Assembly (NCBI GenBank): GCA_027694045.1
Contig: JAQEWB010000006.1
Span: forward strand, 62,001 to 126,000
DNA length: 64,000 nucleotides
Direction: 5' to 3'
Origin: Bacillaceae bacterium OF18-1A
Lineage (GTDB): Bacteria; Bacillota; Bacilli; Bacillales; Bacillaceae_G
The notes beneath the pieces were generated by a model, which was given only the letters and a program-made list of their open reading frames with translations, searched no databases and was not told where the DNA came from. This document shows positions 17,714-27,043 of the stretch, piece by piece. The stretch's first letter is position 1; each line of letters opens with the position of its first letter. A program made the position numbers and the translations under genes.

Positions 17714-18577
17714 ATGAGAAAAATTTTAGAAAAAGTAAGAAGACATCGTACTTTTTCGTTTGGTAAAGATTTGTATGACCGGACGATGCGCGATGATGTA
17801 GCGGGCTTGGCAGCACAGCTCGCTTATTTCTTCTTACTTGCTATTTTTCCTGGGCTTGTTTTCTTAATTACGCTTCTTGGATTCATTGACCTTCAAACAG
17901 AAAGTGTGCTCAACTTATTAGAACCGTACGTACCAGAAGATGCAATGTACTTAATTGAAGTAAACGTAGATAAAGTTGTAAATGAGCAAAATGGTGGTTT
18001 ATTATCATTTGGTTTATTATCGATGCTATGGTTTGCTTCAAACGGAGTAAATGCGGTTATGAATGCTTTCAACCGTGCGTATGATGTGACAGAAACACGT
18101 TCTTTTATTAAAACAAGAGCGTTATCAATTGTGTTTACGTTAGCTATTATTTTTATGATTGTATTTGCGTTGATTGTCCCAGTGTTTGGGCAAGTGATCG
18201 GGGCAGCGGTATTTAAAATAATCGGTTTATCGGATAGTTTTTCTTACGTGTGGAGTATTACGCGCTTAGTAGCGACTTTCTTCGTACTATTTGCGTTGTT
18301 TAGTTTTTTATATACATTTGCACCAGATCGAAAGTTAAAACGAAGAGAAGTCATTTCAGGAGCATTATTTGCTACTGTAGGATGGATTGTGGTATCGTAC
18401 TCATTTGCCTTTTATGTAGATAAATTTGCGAATTACGCCAACACATATGGTGGTCTTGGTGGTATCATTGTTTTAATGTTATGGTTTTATTTAACTGGAT
18501 GGGTCATTTTGCTTGGCGGTGAAATTAATGGCTTACTCCATCATTATAGAACGGGTGACAATAATTCCCGTAATTAA
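17714..18577 (+). CDS. YihY/virulence factor BrkB family membrane protein (YfkH-like)
   Basis: A 287-residue integral membrane protein with about six helices. The motif DDVAGLAAQLAYFFLLAIFPGLVFLI at the start and GGIIVLMLWFYLTGWVILLGGEIN at the end are signatures of the YihY/BrkB family. Despite old names (RNase BN, serum resistance), its function is unknown. It starts 6 bp after the preceding stop and no clear SD is visible, so translational coupling is likely. Confidence 0.9.
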   Translation: MRKILEKVRRHRTFSFGKDLYDRTMRDDVAGLAAQLAYFFLLAIFPGLVFLITLLGFIDLQTESVLNLLEPYVPEDAMYLIEVNVDKVVNEQNGGLLSFGLLSMLWFASNGVNAVMNAFNRAYDVTETRSFIKTRALSIVFTLAIIFMIVFALIVPVFGQVIGAAVFKIIGLSDSFSYVWSITRLVATFFVLFALFSFLYTFAPDRKLKRREVISGALFATVGWIVVSYSFAFYVDKFANYANTYGGLGGIIVLMLWFYLTGWVILLGGEINGLLHHYRTGDNNSRN

Positions 18578-18623
18578 AAATGAACTCTTGTTCCATAATA
18601 AAAGGGAACAGGGGGGATATTTC

Positions 18624-18737
18624 ATGAGTAATAACAAAAAGAATCATAATAATAAAAGTAACAATAAACAAAAAAGTAGTTCGCACCCAAAGCATAAAAC
18701 GAGTAGCAGTGCGAACGGACATAATAGCTATCATTAG
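18624..18737 (+). CDS. small Lys/Asn/Ser/His-rich hydrophilic protein (37 aa)
   Basis: Starts at ATG 18624, six bases after GGGGGGAT, and ends just before a strong terminator. The 37 residues are almost all Asn, Lys, Ser and His with no hydrophobic stretch, like several small spore or DNA-associated proteins of bacilli. I cannot assign a family. It lies 46 bp after the YihY-type gene and may be the last gene of that operon. Confidence 0.6.
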   Translation: MSNNKKNHNNKSNNKQKSSSHPKHKTSSSANGHNSYH

Positions 18738-18738
18738 A

Positions 18739-18770
18739 AAAAACGGGTCCTCTATGAGGGACCCGTTTTA
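18739..18770. terminator. terminator between the small protein gene and zosA
   Basis: AAAACGGGTCC (18740-18750) pairs with GGACCCGTTTT (18759-18769). A and T runs on both sides allow use in both directions. Confidence 0.9.
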
Positions 18771-20693
18771 TTTGTTTCCTTTTAATAATCGTAAGCCATT
18801 CAAAATAACAAGAATCGTACTTCCTTCGTGCCCAATAACACCGAAGGGAAGAGCTAAAAATTGCAAGAAATTTGAACAGATAAGCATTGCGATTACAGCT
18901 AGCGAAAAGATTACGTTTTGCTTCACAATACGGTTCATTCGCTTCGATAAACGAATTGCTTGGGAAAGGCGAGATAGTTCATTTTTCATAAGTACAACGT
19001 CTGCAGTTTCTAAAGCTACGTCTGTTCCTTCTCCCATTGCCACACCAATACTAGCGGTAGCGAGGGCTGGAGCATCATTTATGCCGTCTCCAACCATTGC
19101 TACGATTCCATATTTTTCTTTTAATTGTTTAATCGTTTCAACTTTTGTTTCTGGTAAACAAGATGCATAATATTCTTTTATATTACTTTCAGAAGCAATT
19201 GCTTTTGCTGTTTCTTCATTATCACCAGTAATCATAATGGCTTCAACACCGATACTTTGTAAATCACGAATGGCAGCTATTGTTTCTTGGCGAAGCGTAT
19301 CTTTTAAAGCGATAAGTCCGAGAATCCCCTCATCATCACTAATATAAACAACAGTTTTACCTTCTTTTTCAAGTGAGGTAGAAATACCATTATGAAAGGT
19401 CTTTGTTTCTTCACCAATAAAATCAGCTTTACCAATTTTATAAGCTTTGTCTTCGAATATTCCTTTTAGTCCAAAACCAGTTACATCCTCAACATTTTCT
19501 GGTTTTTTTAATGCAATGTCGTACGCATGCTGTGCATATTTAACAATAGATTCAGCTAAAGGATGTGTAGAGTGACTTTCAATTGCTGCTGTAATAGAAA
19601 GCACGTCTTTTTCTGTCATATTTTCTCGAACGTATACATCTGTTACGGTAGGTTTTCCTTGTGTTAATGTTCCTGTTTTATCAAAAGCAATTGCTTTTAC
19701 TGAAGCGAGACGTTCTAAATGTATACCGCCTTTAAAGAGAATTCCGTTTCTCGCTCCGTTAGAAATTGCAGATAAAGTTGCCGGTGTAATGGCAGCAACG
19801 AGTGCGCAAGGAGATGCGACTACAAGTAAAATCATTGCGCGATAAAATGTTTCATTCCAACTCCAGCCAAGTAAGAAATGAGGAACGAACATCATTAATG
19901 CAACAACGATTAGTACTCCTTTTACATATGTTCCTTCAAACTTTTCAATAAATAGTTGTGATGGTGATTTTTCACTTTGTGCACTTTGAACGAGACGAAT
20001 GATCTTTTGAAATAACGTTTGATCGCTCGGCTTCGTAATTATTACTTCGATAGCACCACGTAAATTTACAGTCCCAGCAAATACTTCATCACCATGTTTT
20101 TTCTCATTTGGAATAGGTTCACCAGTGATTGCTGCTTCATCAATATTTGTTTCACCACTATGAATTGTGCCATCAGCTGGAACACGCTCACCTGGCTTAA
20201 TTAAAATAATATCGTTAATTTGTAATTGTCCGACTGGAATACGTTCTTCTAAGCCATTAGAAATCCGTAAAGCTTCTTCTGGTTGTAGGTCAAGAAGCGC
20301 TGAAATTTCTTTTTGGCTTTTATTTAAGGTGTAAGATTCCATCGCTCCACTTAACGCGAAGATAAAGATCAAAATTGCACCTTCTGCCCAGTAGCCAATT
20401 ATTGCGGCCCCTATAGCAGCAAAGAGCATAAGCATTTCGACATTTAGCTCTTTCTCTTCAATTGTGTCTTCAATACCTTCTTTTGCTTTTGCATATCCAC
20501 CAACTACATAAGCAAGGATGTAGCAAGTAATACCTACATTCATTGCATCGTTCTTTGTGAATAACCAACCAACTAAAATAAAAATACCAGATGCGATTGC
20601 AAATATAAGTTCATAATGTTTTTTTAATGAATCCCATAAAGAGGGATGAGAAACTTCTTTTTGTACTTGTAATGTTTTGATTTCTGAGTTCAT
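18768..20693 (-). CDS. zosA: heavy-metal P1B-type ATPase, ZosA-like
   Basis: A P1B ATPase of about 641 residues lacking N-terminal metal-binding domains. Motifs: actuator ITGEP, intramembrane metal site ASPCAL (the CPx-type variant S-P-C), phosphorylation [13 protein letters not shown] motif STHPLAESIV and MVGDGINDAPALATASIGVAMG. Length and lack of an HMA domain match B. subtilis ZosA, a peroxide-inducible zinc importer. The start is uncertain: AAGGAG is 3 bases before one ATG (20699) and 9 before the next (20693), and the second is preferred. A PerR-like box lies upstream. Confidence 0.85.
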   Translation of the reverse strand: MNSEIKTLQVQKEVSHPSLWDSLKKHYELIFAIASGIFILVGWLFTKNDAMNVGITCYILAYVVGGYAKAKEGIEDTIEEKELNVEMLMLFAAIGAAIIGYWAEGAILIFIFALSGAMESYTLNKSQKEISALLDLQPEEALRISNGLEERIPVGQLQINDIILIKPGERVPADGTIHSGETNIDEAAITGEPIPNEKKHGDEVFAGTVNLRGAIEVIITKPSDQTLFQKIIRLVQSAQSEKSPSQLFIEKFEGTYVKGVLIVVALMMFVPHFLLGWSWNETFYRAMILLVVASPCALVAAITPATLSAISNGARNGILFKGGIHLERLASVKAIAFDKTGTLTQGKPTVTDVYVRENMTEKDVLSITAAIESHSTHPLAESIVKYAQHAYDIALKKPENVEDVTGFGLKGIFEDKAYKIGKADFIGEETKTFHNGISTSLEKEGKTVVYISDDEGILGLIALKDTLRQETIAAIRDLQSIGVEAIMITGDNEETAKAIASESNIKEYYASCLPETKVETIKQLKEKYGIVAMVGDGINDAPALATASIGVAMGEGTDVALETADVVLMKNELSRLSQAIRLSKRMNRIVKQNVIFSLAVIAMLICSNFLQFLALPFGVIGHEGSTILVILNGLRLLKGNK

Positions 20694-20764
20694 TACCATT
20701 CGCTCCTTCCAAATTCTTATTGAGAAAAAGAATCAAAATCGAAACCCCTATAAAACGACGAAAG

Positions 20765-20789
20765 CTGCCATCCATAATGGATAGCAGCA
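20765..20789. other. hairpin in the zosA leader
   Basis: GCTGCCATCCAT and ATGGATAGCAGC pair with one mismatch around a single A. On the minus strand it lies in the zosA 5' leader. No long T-run follows, so it is not an obvious terminator. Confidence 0.45.
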
Positions 20790-20823
20790 TTTCTGTTGAA
20801 TCTGATTTTTAATAGTTATTATG

Positions 20824-20838
20824 TTGTAATTATTCTAT
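20824..20838 (-). promoter_or_regulatory. PerR-box-like operator upstream of zosA
   Basis: TTGTAATTATTCTAT matches 12 of 15 positions of the 7-1-7 PerR consensus TTATAATTATTATAA. B. subtilis zosA is in the PerR regulon, so peroxide derepression is a reasonable inference. Confidence 0.6.
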
Positions 20839-20965
20839 AGTATAACATATGTTTTTGTTAGATGGTATGTTTTTGCTTCTATTATAAACTGAAAACTTGT
20901 GTTTTTGTACTTCCTTTGGTATATATGAATATTGTTCATAAAAAGATCGGAAAGGAAGACAACGA

Positions 20966-21916
20966 GTGAGGACAGAGAAATTTTTTACCCATCCGATTGG
21001 TGTGTTTATTGCTGCGATAGTAGCAACTTTTTTATGGGGGAGCGCATTCCCGTTTATTAAATTAAGTTATGCTGAACTTGGCATTCAGCCACAAGAAGTT
21101 GGGGAGCAAATACTATTTGCTGGTTATCGCTTCTTTTTATCTGGAGTACTGCTCTTATTATTTTTTAAAGTGTTAGGAAAAGATATGAACTTCAAGAAAG
21201 GGACAGGGAAACAGTTAGTACAAATTGGTTTATTTCAAACATTTCTGCAATATATATGTTTTTATATTGGAATGAGTTATAGTTCCGGAATTGAAGGAGC
21301 TATTATTTCAGGAACATCATCGTTCTTCCAAATTTTACTTGCACACTTTTTATATAAAGATGATGCTCTTAATTTAAGAAAAATAATTGGAGTCTCAATC
21401 GGTTTTTGTGGTGTCATTTTAGTAAATGTACCGAGTGATGGTAGTTTATCATTCCATTTTGGAATCGGTAGCTTATTACTGCTTAGTGCAGCAATGCTAT
21501 ATTCATATGGGAATATATTAGCAAAAGAAGGTAGTAAAACGTTAGATGTTGGATATATGACAGCATACCAAATGATTTTTGGTTCAATAGGACTATTATG
21601 TATAGGAGCATTTCAAGTTGGAATGCTGCCATTTACATTTAGTTTACATGCAATACTTATGCTTATTTATTTATCTTTCTTATCTGCGGCTGGTTTTTGC
21701 ATTTGGAATACAATTATGAAGTATAACAAAGTTGGAAAAGTATCGATGTATATGTTCTTTATCCCCGTATTTGGTGTGCTATTATCAAGCTTGATTTTAG
21801 GAGAAGCAATTCACTCATTTGTATTATTCGGTTTAGCCTGTGTTGCAGCTGGAATTATTGTAGTAAATCGTGCACCAGCTAAAAAGAAAATAGAGCAAAA
21901 AAAACAGGTAGCATAG
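20966..21916 (+). CDS. EamA/DMT-family transporter (two EamA domains)
   Basis: A 316-residue protein with ten predicted helices in two EamA repeats, beginning at GTG 20966 eight bases after AAGGA. The N-terminal FLWGSAFPFIKLSYAELGI motif and the repeated FLSAAGFCIWNTIMKY segment are typical of drug/metabolite exporters (RhaT/YdcZ-type topology). Substrate unknown. It is followed by its own terminator. Confidence 0.88.
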   Translation: MRTEKFFTHPIGVFIAAIVATFLWGSAFPFIKLSYAELGIQPQEVGEQILFAGYRFFLSGVLLLLFFKVLGKDMNFKKGTGKQLVQIGLFQTFLQYICFYIGMSYSSGIEGAIISGTSSFFQILLAHFLYKDDALNLRKIIGVSIGFCGVILVNVPSDGSLSFHFGIGSLLLLSAAMLYSYGNILAKEGSKTLDVGYMTAYQMIFGSIGLLCIGAFQVGMLPFTFSLHAILMLIYLSFLSAAGFCIWNTIMKYNKVGKVSMYMFFIPVFGVLLSSLILGEAIHSFVLFGLACVAAGIIVVNRAPAKKKIEQKKQVA

Positions 21917-21939
21917 AGGACGGAAAAACGCTTACAATG

Positions 21940-21967
21940 GAAGAACAGTTTTGTTCTTCTTTTTTGT
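21940..21967 (+). terminator. terminator of the DMT transporter gene
   Basis: GAAGAAC pairs with GTTCTTC across AGTTTT, followed by six T residues. Confidence 0.85.
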
Positions 21968-22035
21968 AGAAAAAGGATAATAGACTAGTCATAACGAAAA
22001 AAGATACAAAAAGCATTTATTGAGGAGAACATGTT

Positions 22036-22716
22036 ATGAATCTACTTTACATGGTGTTAATTGGACAAATCATTCTTTTCTTAGCGGGGGCAATTTATGC
22101 AATAGGACAGACAAGAAAAAAAAGAGATAATATGCCGTTACCTTTAGCAGTGCGTCTCATTCTTAGCTTTTCTTTAACAGGTAGTGCAATTTGGATATGG
22201 ATACAAGACCCATCGGTAGAATATAGTACATGGGTTGCACTTGGTATGACTTTATCGACTGTCGGTGATTTATTTATGGCAGGGTTGATTCCGATTGGTC
22301 ATAGGTTAATTGGAGGAATGGTTACCTTTGCATTTGCACATTGTTTTTATGTAAAAGCATTTTTGCAAACCGGTATTTCATGGAATGGTTTTTGGATTGG
22401 ATTATTCGTATACGGACTCTTTTTAATTATCGGATGGTTCTTTTTTATCCGAAATGAAAAACAAGATAAACTGTTTACGATAGGGGCTCTAATTTACGGA
22501 TTGTGGGTTGCGGGAATGGCTTGTTTTGCATTCGCCTTATATTATGAGAACACAGGAATATGGTGGATACCAGCATTTGGTGGTTTACTGTTTGTGATTT
22601 CTGATTTTATTATTGGTGTTACAGATATCGGTGGGCGTAAATTGAAGTATGAACCACTTTGGATTTGGTTTACATATGTTGCAGCACAGATGTGTATTGT
22701 ATATGTAGGATTATAA
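22036..22716 (+). CDS. YhhN-family membrane protein (lysoplasmalogenase-like)
   Basis: A 226-residue protein with eight hydrophobic segments. The two conserved aspartates of the YhhN/TMEM86 family are visible in TLSTVGDLFMAG and FVISDFIIG. Characterised members (TMEM86B and some bacterial homologues) hydrolyse vinyl-ether lysophospholipids; whether this protein does so in an organism not known to make plasmalogens is open. SD GAGGAG precedes ATG 22036. Confidence 0.82.
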   Translation: MNLLYMVLIGQIILFLAGAIYAIGQTRKKRDNMPLPLAVRLILSFSLTGSAIWIWIQDPSVEYSTWVALGMTLSTVGDLFMAGLIPIGHRLIGGMVTFAFAHCFYVKAFLQTGISWNGFWIGLFVYGLFLIIGWFFFIRNEKQDKLFTIGALIYGLWVAGMACFAFALYYENTGIWWIPAFGGLLFVISDFIIGVTDIGGRKLKYEPLWIWFTYVAAQMCIVYVGL

Positions 22717-22766
22717 AAAGATACTCTCAAAATAGTGCATAAGCTATTTTGAGAGTATCTTTTTTG
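22715..22766. terminator. perfect 21-bp terminator stem
   Basis: Arms 22715-22735 and 22744-22764 are exact complements with flanking A/T runs. It lies between the convergent YhhN gene and the DUF2628 pseudogene. Confidence 0.92.
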
Positions 22767-22769
22767 TTA

Positions 22770-23054
22770 CTATGCTGCTATATTTTTTTGTTGTAGAGCA
22801 GAAAGGCTATATTCGTCAGCGGCTTTATAACCTTGAGATAATAAATCATTGATGTAAAGTTTGTTGTAAATAAAGCAGAATACTAGGTTAGAGGATCCGA
22901 ATGTAAACATGCTAACGACTAGAATAATTAAAAAACATTTCCAGTCTCCACGGAACATAGCAGGGAAAAAAACAAAGAAAAATACAGTCTAACTAAAACA
23001 AATTTTTGCTTGTTTAATTTAGCGAGTATTTTCATTTTTAAGTATAACTGTCAT
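22770..23054 (-). pseudogene. DUF2628 membrane protein gene with two nonsense codons
   Basis: Read from ATG 23054 (SD GGAAG eight bases upstream), the frame gives MTVILKNENTR-stop-IKQAKICFS-stop-TVFFFVFFPAMFRGDWK and continues to a normal C-terminus near 22770. The reading frame is intact apart from TAA at 23019-23021 and TAG at 22989-22991. The second replaces what is usually Trp in the family motif (FSW-T), a one-base TGG to TAG change. The downstream part, FRGDWKCFLIILVVSMFTFG...FIYNKLYINDLLSQGYK, is a clear DUF2628 domain. No frameshift is needed, so decay appears recent. Confidence 0.85.
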
Positions 23055-23217
23055 AGAAAAGTCTTCCTAAATCAATAAAAAGTATATTAGCATAATGGAG
23101 GTTGTGAATATTAAATATTTTGAATTTGTTATATTCTAATTATATAATTCAGAATTTTGTGGCAAATAACCAACTAAATTACTTATAATAAAAATAAAAA
23201 GATGATGAGATGGTGGA

Positions 23218-23754
23218 ATGATGCAAAAGAAAAAACGTTGGCGTGAATTCTTTGGGACAATTGCAATTGCATGTTTAGTGGTGTTTTTGGCAAAGATTTT
23301 TTTGTTTTTTCCTACGACTGTAAAAGGAGCATCTATGAGGCCAACGTTACAAGATGGAGACAAGGTGATTGTTAATAAGTTAGCAAAACAATTTGAAAGC
23401 TATGAAAGAGAAGACATTATTGTTGTGAAGACGGATAACTTTTATGTAAAGAGAGTGATTGGATTACCTGGTGATGTAATCGAGATGAGAAATGATCAAT
23501 TATATGTGAATTATGAAGTGAAAGATGAAGCGTATTTGAATAGTAATAAAAAACAAGCTGAAAAAAAACTTATGAATTTAACAGAAGACTTCGGACCGAT
23601 TACAGTTCCTAAAAATAAGATTTTTGTTATGGGAGACAATCGCTTAATAAGTAAAGATAGTAGAAATGGTTTAGGGCTTATGGATCGAGCTGATGTACTA
23701 GGAAAATTAACGGCAATTTATTACCCGTTTGAGCATATGAAAATAATAAAGTGA
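23218..23754 (+). CDS. lepB: type I signal peptidase
   Basis: A 178-residue membrane-anchored peptidase that removes signal peptides from exported proteins. One N-terminal helix (residues 12-31) precedes the catalytic region GASMRPTL with nucleophile Ser39, the general base Lys78 in YVKRVIGLPGD, and the C-terminal box VMGDNRLISKDSR. Size fits Gram-positive P-type enzymes. Translation start is uncertain: GGTGGA abuts the first ATG, with a second ATG directly after. It is one of several paralogues expected in this group. Confidence 0.93.
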   Translation: MMQKKKRWREFFGTIAIACLVVFLAKIFLFFPTTVKGASMRPTLQDGDKVIVNKLAKQFESYEREDIIVVKTDNFYVKRVIGLPGDVIEMRNDQLYVNYEVKDEAYLNSNKKQAEKKLMNLTEDFGPITVPKNKIFVMGDNRLISKDSRNGLGLMDRADVLGKLTAIYYPFEHMKIIK

Positions 23755-23789
23755 AAAAACCAAGCAAATTTCAGTTTGCTTGGTTTTTT
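23755..23789. terminator. bidirectional terminator
   Basis: AAAAACCAAGCAAA pairs with TTTGCTTGGTTTTT. It lies between the convergent signal peptidase and TPR/GTPase-like genes. Confidence 0.9.
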
Positions 23790-23792
23790 ATG

Positions 23793-26555
23793 TTAAACAG
23801 TAGGAGACTCATTAGGTACAAAGGCATCTTCATGTTGCGTGTTAGTGCTTAAAACGAATTTATGTTGTAGCAATTGTAGTTTGAATAATGCTAAAGGATC
23901 ATGATATGTTTCAGGATTGCTTCTTAATGTTGCTAATGTTTGTTCGTCTTCTTGTATCTCAAGTTGAGCTGATTCTACATTTTGTTTCAATATGCTAAGT
24001 GGATCTTTAAAGAACATCATGATATCACGTTCTAATGCCCCTTCAAATACTTCAAATTGAAGGAAGAATTGTTTTGAGATTGTTTGTGCGATTTCTGTAT
24101 AGTCTTCCGTTTCAATATATTGTTTATATTTGTTTGCAAGCATAGATTGGTTTTTTTGCATATTACCAAATAGTTTTCCAGCACTTTTTAAGAAAAATTG
24201 TGTCGGTGTAAAACGTAATAAAATATTGATGTTTGTTACTGTAATTCGGTTTGTCATTCTTATAACATCTCGATTCCAATCATCTAGTAGCTTGAAATCA
24301 CATGGAAGTTTCATACGTTCTTCTTTATACAATTTATTAAAGGTTTCACTCATTTCATCTAAATAAGATTGAGCTTGAATGAATTCATTATGTGCTGTTT
24401 CAATCCATTCTTGGATAGAATGAGTAAATTTAGGAAGAAGTACTTGCTGTACATGTTTTTGAATACGTTCGTTCATTGCTGTATTTAATTCTTCATGAAC
24501 GAGTTTAAAATCGCTATCTTCTTGCACAAGGTCAGAACAACTCTGTAATAATTCAGGAATTTGCGAATGTATATCTTGTGTAATTTCTTCCTTCGTTAAA
24601 AGATAAGATTCTGTAATAGAACGAATTTTATCTTTTTCAAGGGCAGTAAGATTGTTAATAAATCCATTAAGCTTCACTGAGATATGTTTATTCCAGCGTA
24701 CGGATTTCACTAATGTATTTTCTAATTCTACGCGTTCATTTACAAGGTATGCGATTGTCTTTTGAGTAAACCATATTAGCTTTTCTATGCGTTCCTTTTC
24801 TATATTGCGTTCTGCAAGATTAGAAAGAATAGACTCTGTTACATCTCCAAGTTGCTGACTACTCTCTTGTGAAGGAGAGTATGGGAAGAATTGTGAACTT
24901 GGGAAATGAACTTTAAGTTTACTAATTAGTTTTTCATTAATCGTCGTATTATTTGTGTGTAACACGAAATGAATTTGTAAGTTTGGCACTTGTTCACGTA
25001 AATAAAGTAACGTATCAAGTTCTTCACCATGTAGTGGGGAAGAAGAATTTAGTACGTAAACAAGGCTATCTGATGCTTGTAAGTATTCAAAGTATGAGCT
25101 GTTTTTATCCAGTTGTCCTTGAACAGATGGTGTAACAAGAAATGCAAACTTATTTTTTCTTAAAAATCTACTTGGTAGCTTAATTTCTATACATGTTTTC
25201 TCAAGTTCTGATTGAGAAGATGTAGCCATTATTTGATGGAACTCATCGAGGTTCGGGATATTTCGTATATCTAACTCATTGAATTCTGTTATTTCAGTTT
25301 GACTATCATCTTTAAATAGAATAGGAGTTGTTATAGTCTCAGTTAAGATGTTCTCTCCTAATATTGAATTGACGAATGACGCTTTGTCATGGTCACTAGT
25401 TCCAGCTATTAGTAGTTGTGTAACATTTAAATCACATAGTTCATGGACAAGTAGTGTAAATTGCTGGCTTAAATCTACATCATTTTTCTCAGCCCATACG
25501 GCAATTGTTTCGAATAAATGAGAAACGGTTTCCATATTTACATGTGATTCAGCTGATGAATTAGAAAGTAAGGCTCCAGCACTCTTTACAAGTAATGATT
25601 CTAACGTTGTAGGTGAAACTTCATTCCATGCTAATACTGCTGCAGAGACAACTAAAGAATCTTTTGTTTTCGTTAAACTAAACCAATTTGTTAATAAGTC
25701 CGGTATAAGTCCCTGTAATTCGTGCATGAAATGCTCACCAGTAATTAATTCAAAGTACGTTTCTTGATAGCGTGCAGAGATTTCGTACCAATCGTCATTA
25801 TTGTCTGTTTCAATATGTAAGAATAAGTGATTTATTGTTTGAATCCAAGGCAGATGTAATGTCTCGTTTTGGTAGCTGTTCCAAAGAGCAATAACAAGTT
25901 CTTTAAATTGGACTTGATCAATTGCATACAAAGCTTTTAAAGATTCATAGAAATATTCTGGTTTGATTTGCTTAGTGAATCCTTTGTTTACATAATTGAT
26001 TAAAGTGTCGAACCAGTGTAATGATTGTGTTCGAATTCCTTCTTGAACGGCAAGTTCGATAGCGTTATTCCAATCTTCTTGTTTTTCATAGAAAGAGCGA
26101 GCAATTGCAGTAATATTTGGATAGTCAGGTTGAAATGAAACAGCCTCACTAATCGTTTTAAAGGCTAAACCTAAACGATCTTGTTCGATATAAAGAGAAA
26201 GAAGTTGTAAGGAAACTTCCATCGTAAGAGTTATATCTTCTGTTTGAATAGATTGATAAATTTCTTCTGCTTTTGGTAAGAATCCTAATTCAAAATAGGC
26301 GTCTGCAATATTTTTTGTTGCCCAAAGAGCAAGGTCGTTATTTACTTTTTCCCATTTAAATATAGCTGCTTCAAAATCTTTATTTTGGTAATAAAATTCA
26401 CCTTGAGCAAAGCGGATGTTAGAAATGTTGGAGAATTCATTTTGAGATTCATTTATATATGCTTCACCGAGTACTTCCGATATCGGAGTAGAAGATGCTT
26501 CTGTTAAAAATGTTTTATAGTAAATTTTTTGGATGAATTGATTTTCAATGGTCAT
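23793..26555 (-). CDS. TPR protein with degenerate dynamin-like GTPase domain
   Basis: A protein of about 920 residues. Residues 45-180 form TPR-like helical repeats (FAQGEFYYQNKDFEAAIFKW and following). From about 380 a dynamin-like G-domain fold can be followed, but its motifs are broken: the P-loop reads AGTSDHDKASF (385-396) where GxxxxGKS is expected, G3 reads FLVTPSVQG without the Asp, and G4 reads LHTNNT instead of N/TKxD. A long helical C-terminal region (600-900) resembles dynamin stalks. It is probably a pseudo-GTPase scaffold. ATG 26555 is preferred because the GGGGGGA RBS abuts the ATG six bases earlier. Confidence 0.7.
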   Translation of the reverse strand: MTIENQFIQKIYYKTFLTEASSTPISEVLGEAYINESQNEFSNISNIRFAQGEFYYQNKDFEAAIFKWEKVNNDLALWATKNIADAYFELGFLPKAEEIYQSIQTEDITLTMEVSLQLLSLYIEQDRLGLAFKTISEAVSFQPDYPNITAIARSFYEKQEDWNNAIELAVQEGIRTQSLHWFDTLINYVNKGFTKQIKPEYFYESLKALYAIDQVQFKELVIALWNSYQNETLHLPWIQTINHLFLHIETDNNDDWYEISARYQETYFELITGEHFMHELQGLIPDLLTNWFSLTKTKDSLVVSAAVLAWNEVSPTTLESLLVKSAGALLSNSSAESHVNMETVSHLFETIAVWAEKNDVDLSQQFTLLVHELCDLNVTQLLIAGTSDHDKASFVNSILGENILTETITTPILFKDDSQTEITEFNELDIRNIPNLDEFHQIMATSSQSELEKTCIEIKLPSRFLRKNKFAFLVTPSVQGQLDKNSSYFEYLQASDSLVYVLNSSSPLHGEELDTLLYLREQVPNLQIHFVLHTNNTTINEKLISKLKVHFPSSQFFPYSPSQESSQQLGDVTESILSNLAERNIEKERIEKLIWFTQKTIAYLVNERVELENTLVKSVRWNKHISVKLNGFINNLTALEKDKIRSITESYLLTKEEITQDIHSQIPELLQSCSDLVQEDSDFKLVHEELNTAMNERIQKHVQQVLLPKFTHSIQEWIETAHNEFIQAQSYLDEMSETFNKLYKEERMKLPCDFKLLDDWNRDVIRMTNRITVTNINILLRFTPTQFFLKSAGKLFGNMQKNQSMLANKYKQYIETEDYTEIAQTISKQFFLQFEVFEGALERDIMMFFKDPLSILKQNVESAQLEIQEDEQTLATLRSNPETYHDPLALFKLQLLQHKFVLSTNTQHEDAFVPNESPTV

Positions 26556-26561
26556 GTTCAT

Positions 26562-27043
26562 TCCCCCCTGTATAATTTAGAAAAATGATGTTGTATGTAA
26601 AAGGGTGTATGTTCTTGCAATAGGTAGAAGTTGCATTATATAGACCAGACTATGTTTTTGCTAGATATATCATTTTTCCTGAGAGTTAAACCGTTGCGAA
26701 AAATAACTTTCTTTTATTGTAACAAAAAAACAAGCATATGAATTTTTATTTTTTAATCCAACTATTTGTAGGCAGTAAGACTCCTACATGAAAACTTGAT
26801 GAATATAGGGAATCTAGGTGGGGTTTTTCCTACCCGTAAACGCCTGATTGGTGAAGATTAATAATTGGTGGAGTGGAAAAAAATAACACGAATTAAAGTT
26901 TCACTTTTATCTTTATGAAAGGAAGGAATAGAAGTAGAGTTCATTATAAAAACAATGTATAGTGAATATGTATACCATGTTTGTCCTAAAGATAGAAGGG
27001 GCACAATATGGAATAACGATCGTGCATAGGATGTGTCTTCCGA
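26562..27043. other. 482-bp intergenic stretch with one bcr1-like repeat
   Basis: Apart from the repeat at 26752-26910 I see no gene. The left part holds the minus-strand promoter region of the TPR/GTPase-like gene. The right part, 26911-27043, leads into the DedA gene and has only a weak RBS. Confidence 0.6.
26752..26910 (+). repeat. bcr1-like repeat, copy A (about 159 bp)
   Basis: Shares with the other copies the blocks TTTGTAGGCAGTAAGA, CCCGTAAACGCCTGATTGG, TTAAAGTTTCACTTTTAT and a TTTA-A/T 5-bp motif at each end. It is more diverged than copies B and D; the 3' hairpin is eroded. Confidence 0.7.

Noticed and set aside
21925..21940. GAAAAACGCTTACA after the DMT gene as a cre site
   Set aside because: Two mismatches at defining positions, and it lies downstream of a gene and before a terminator, not near a promoter.
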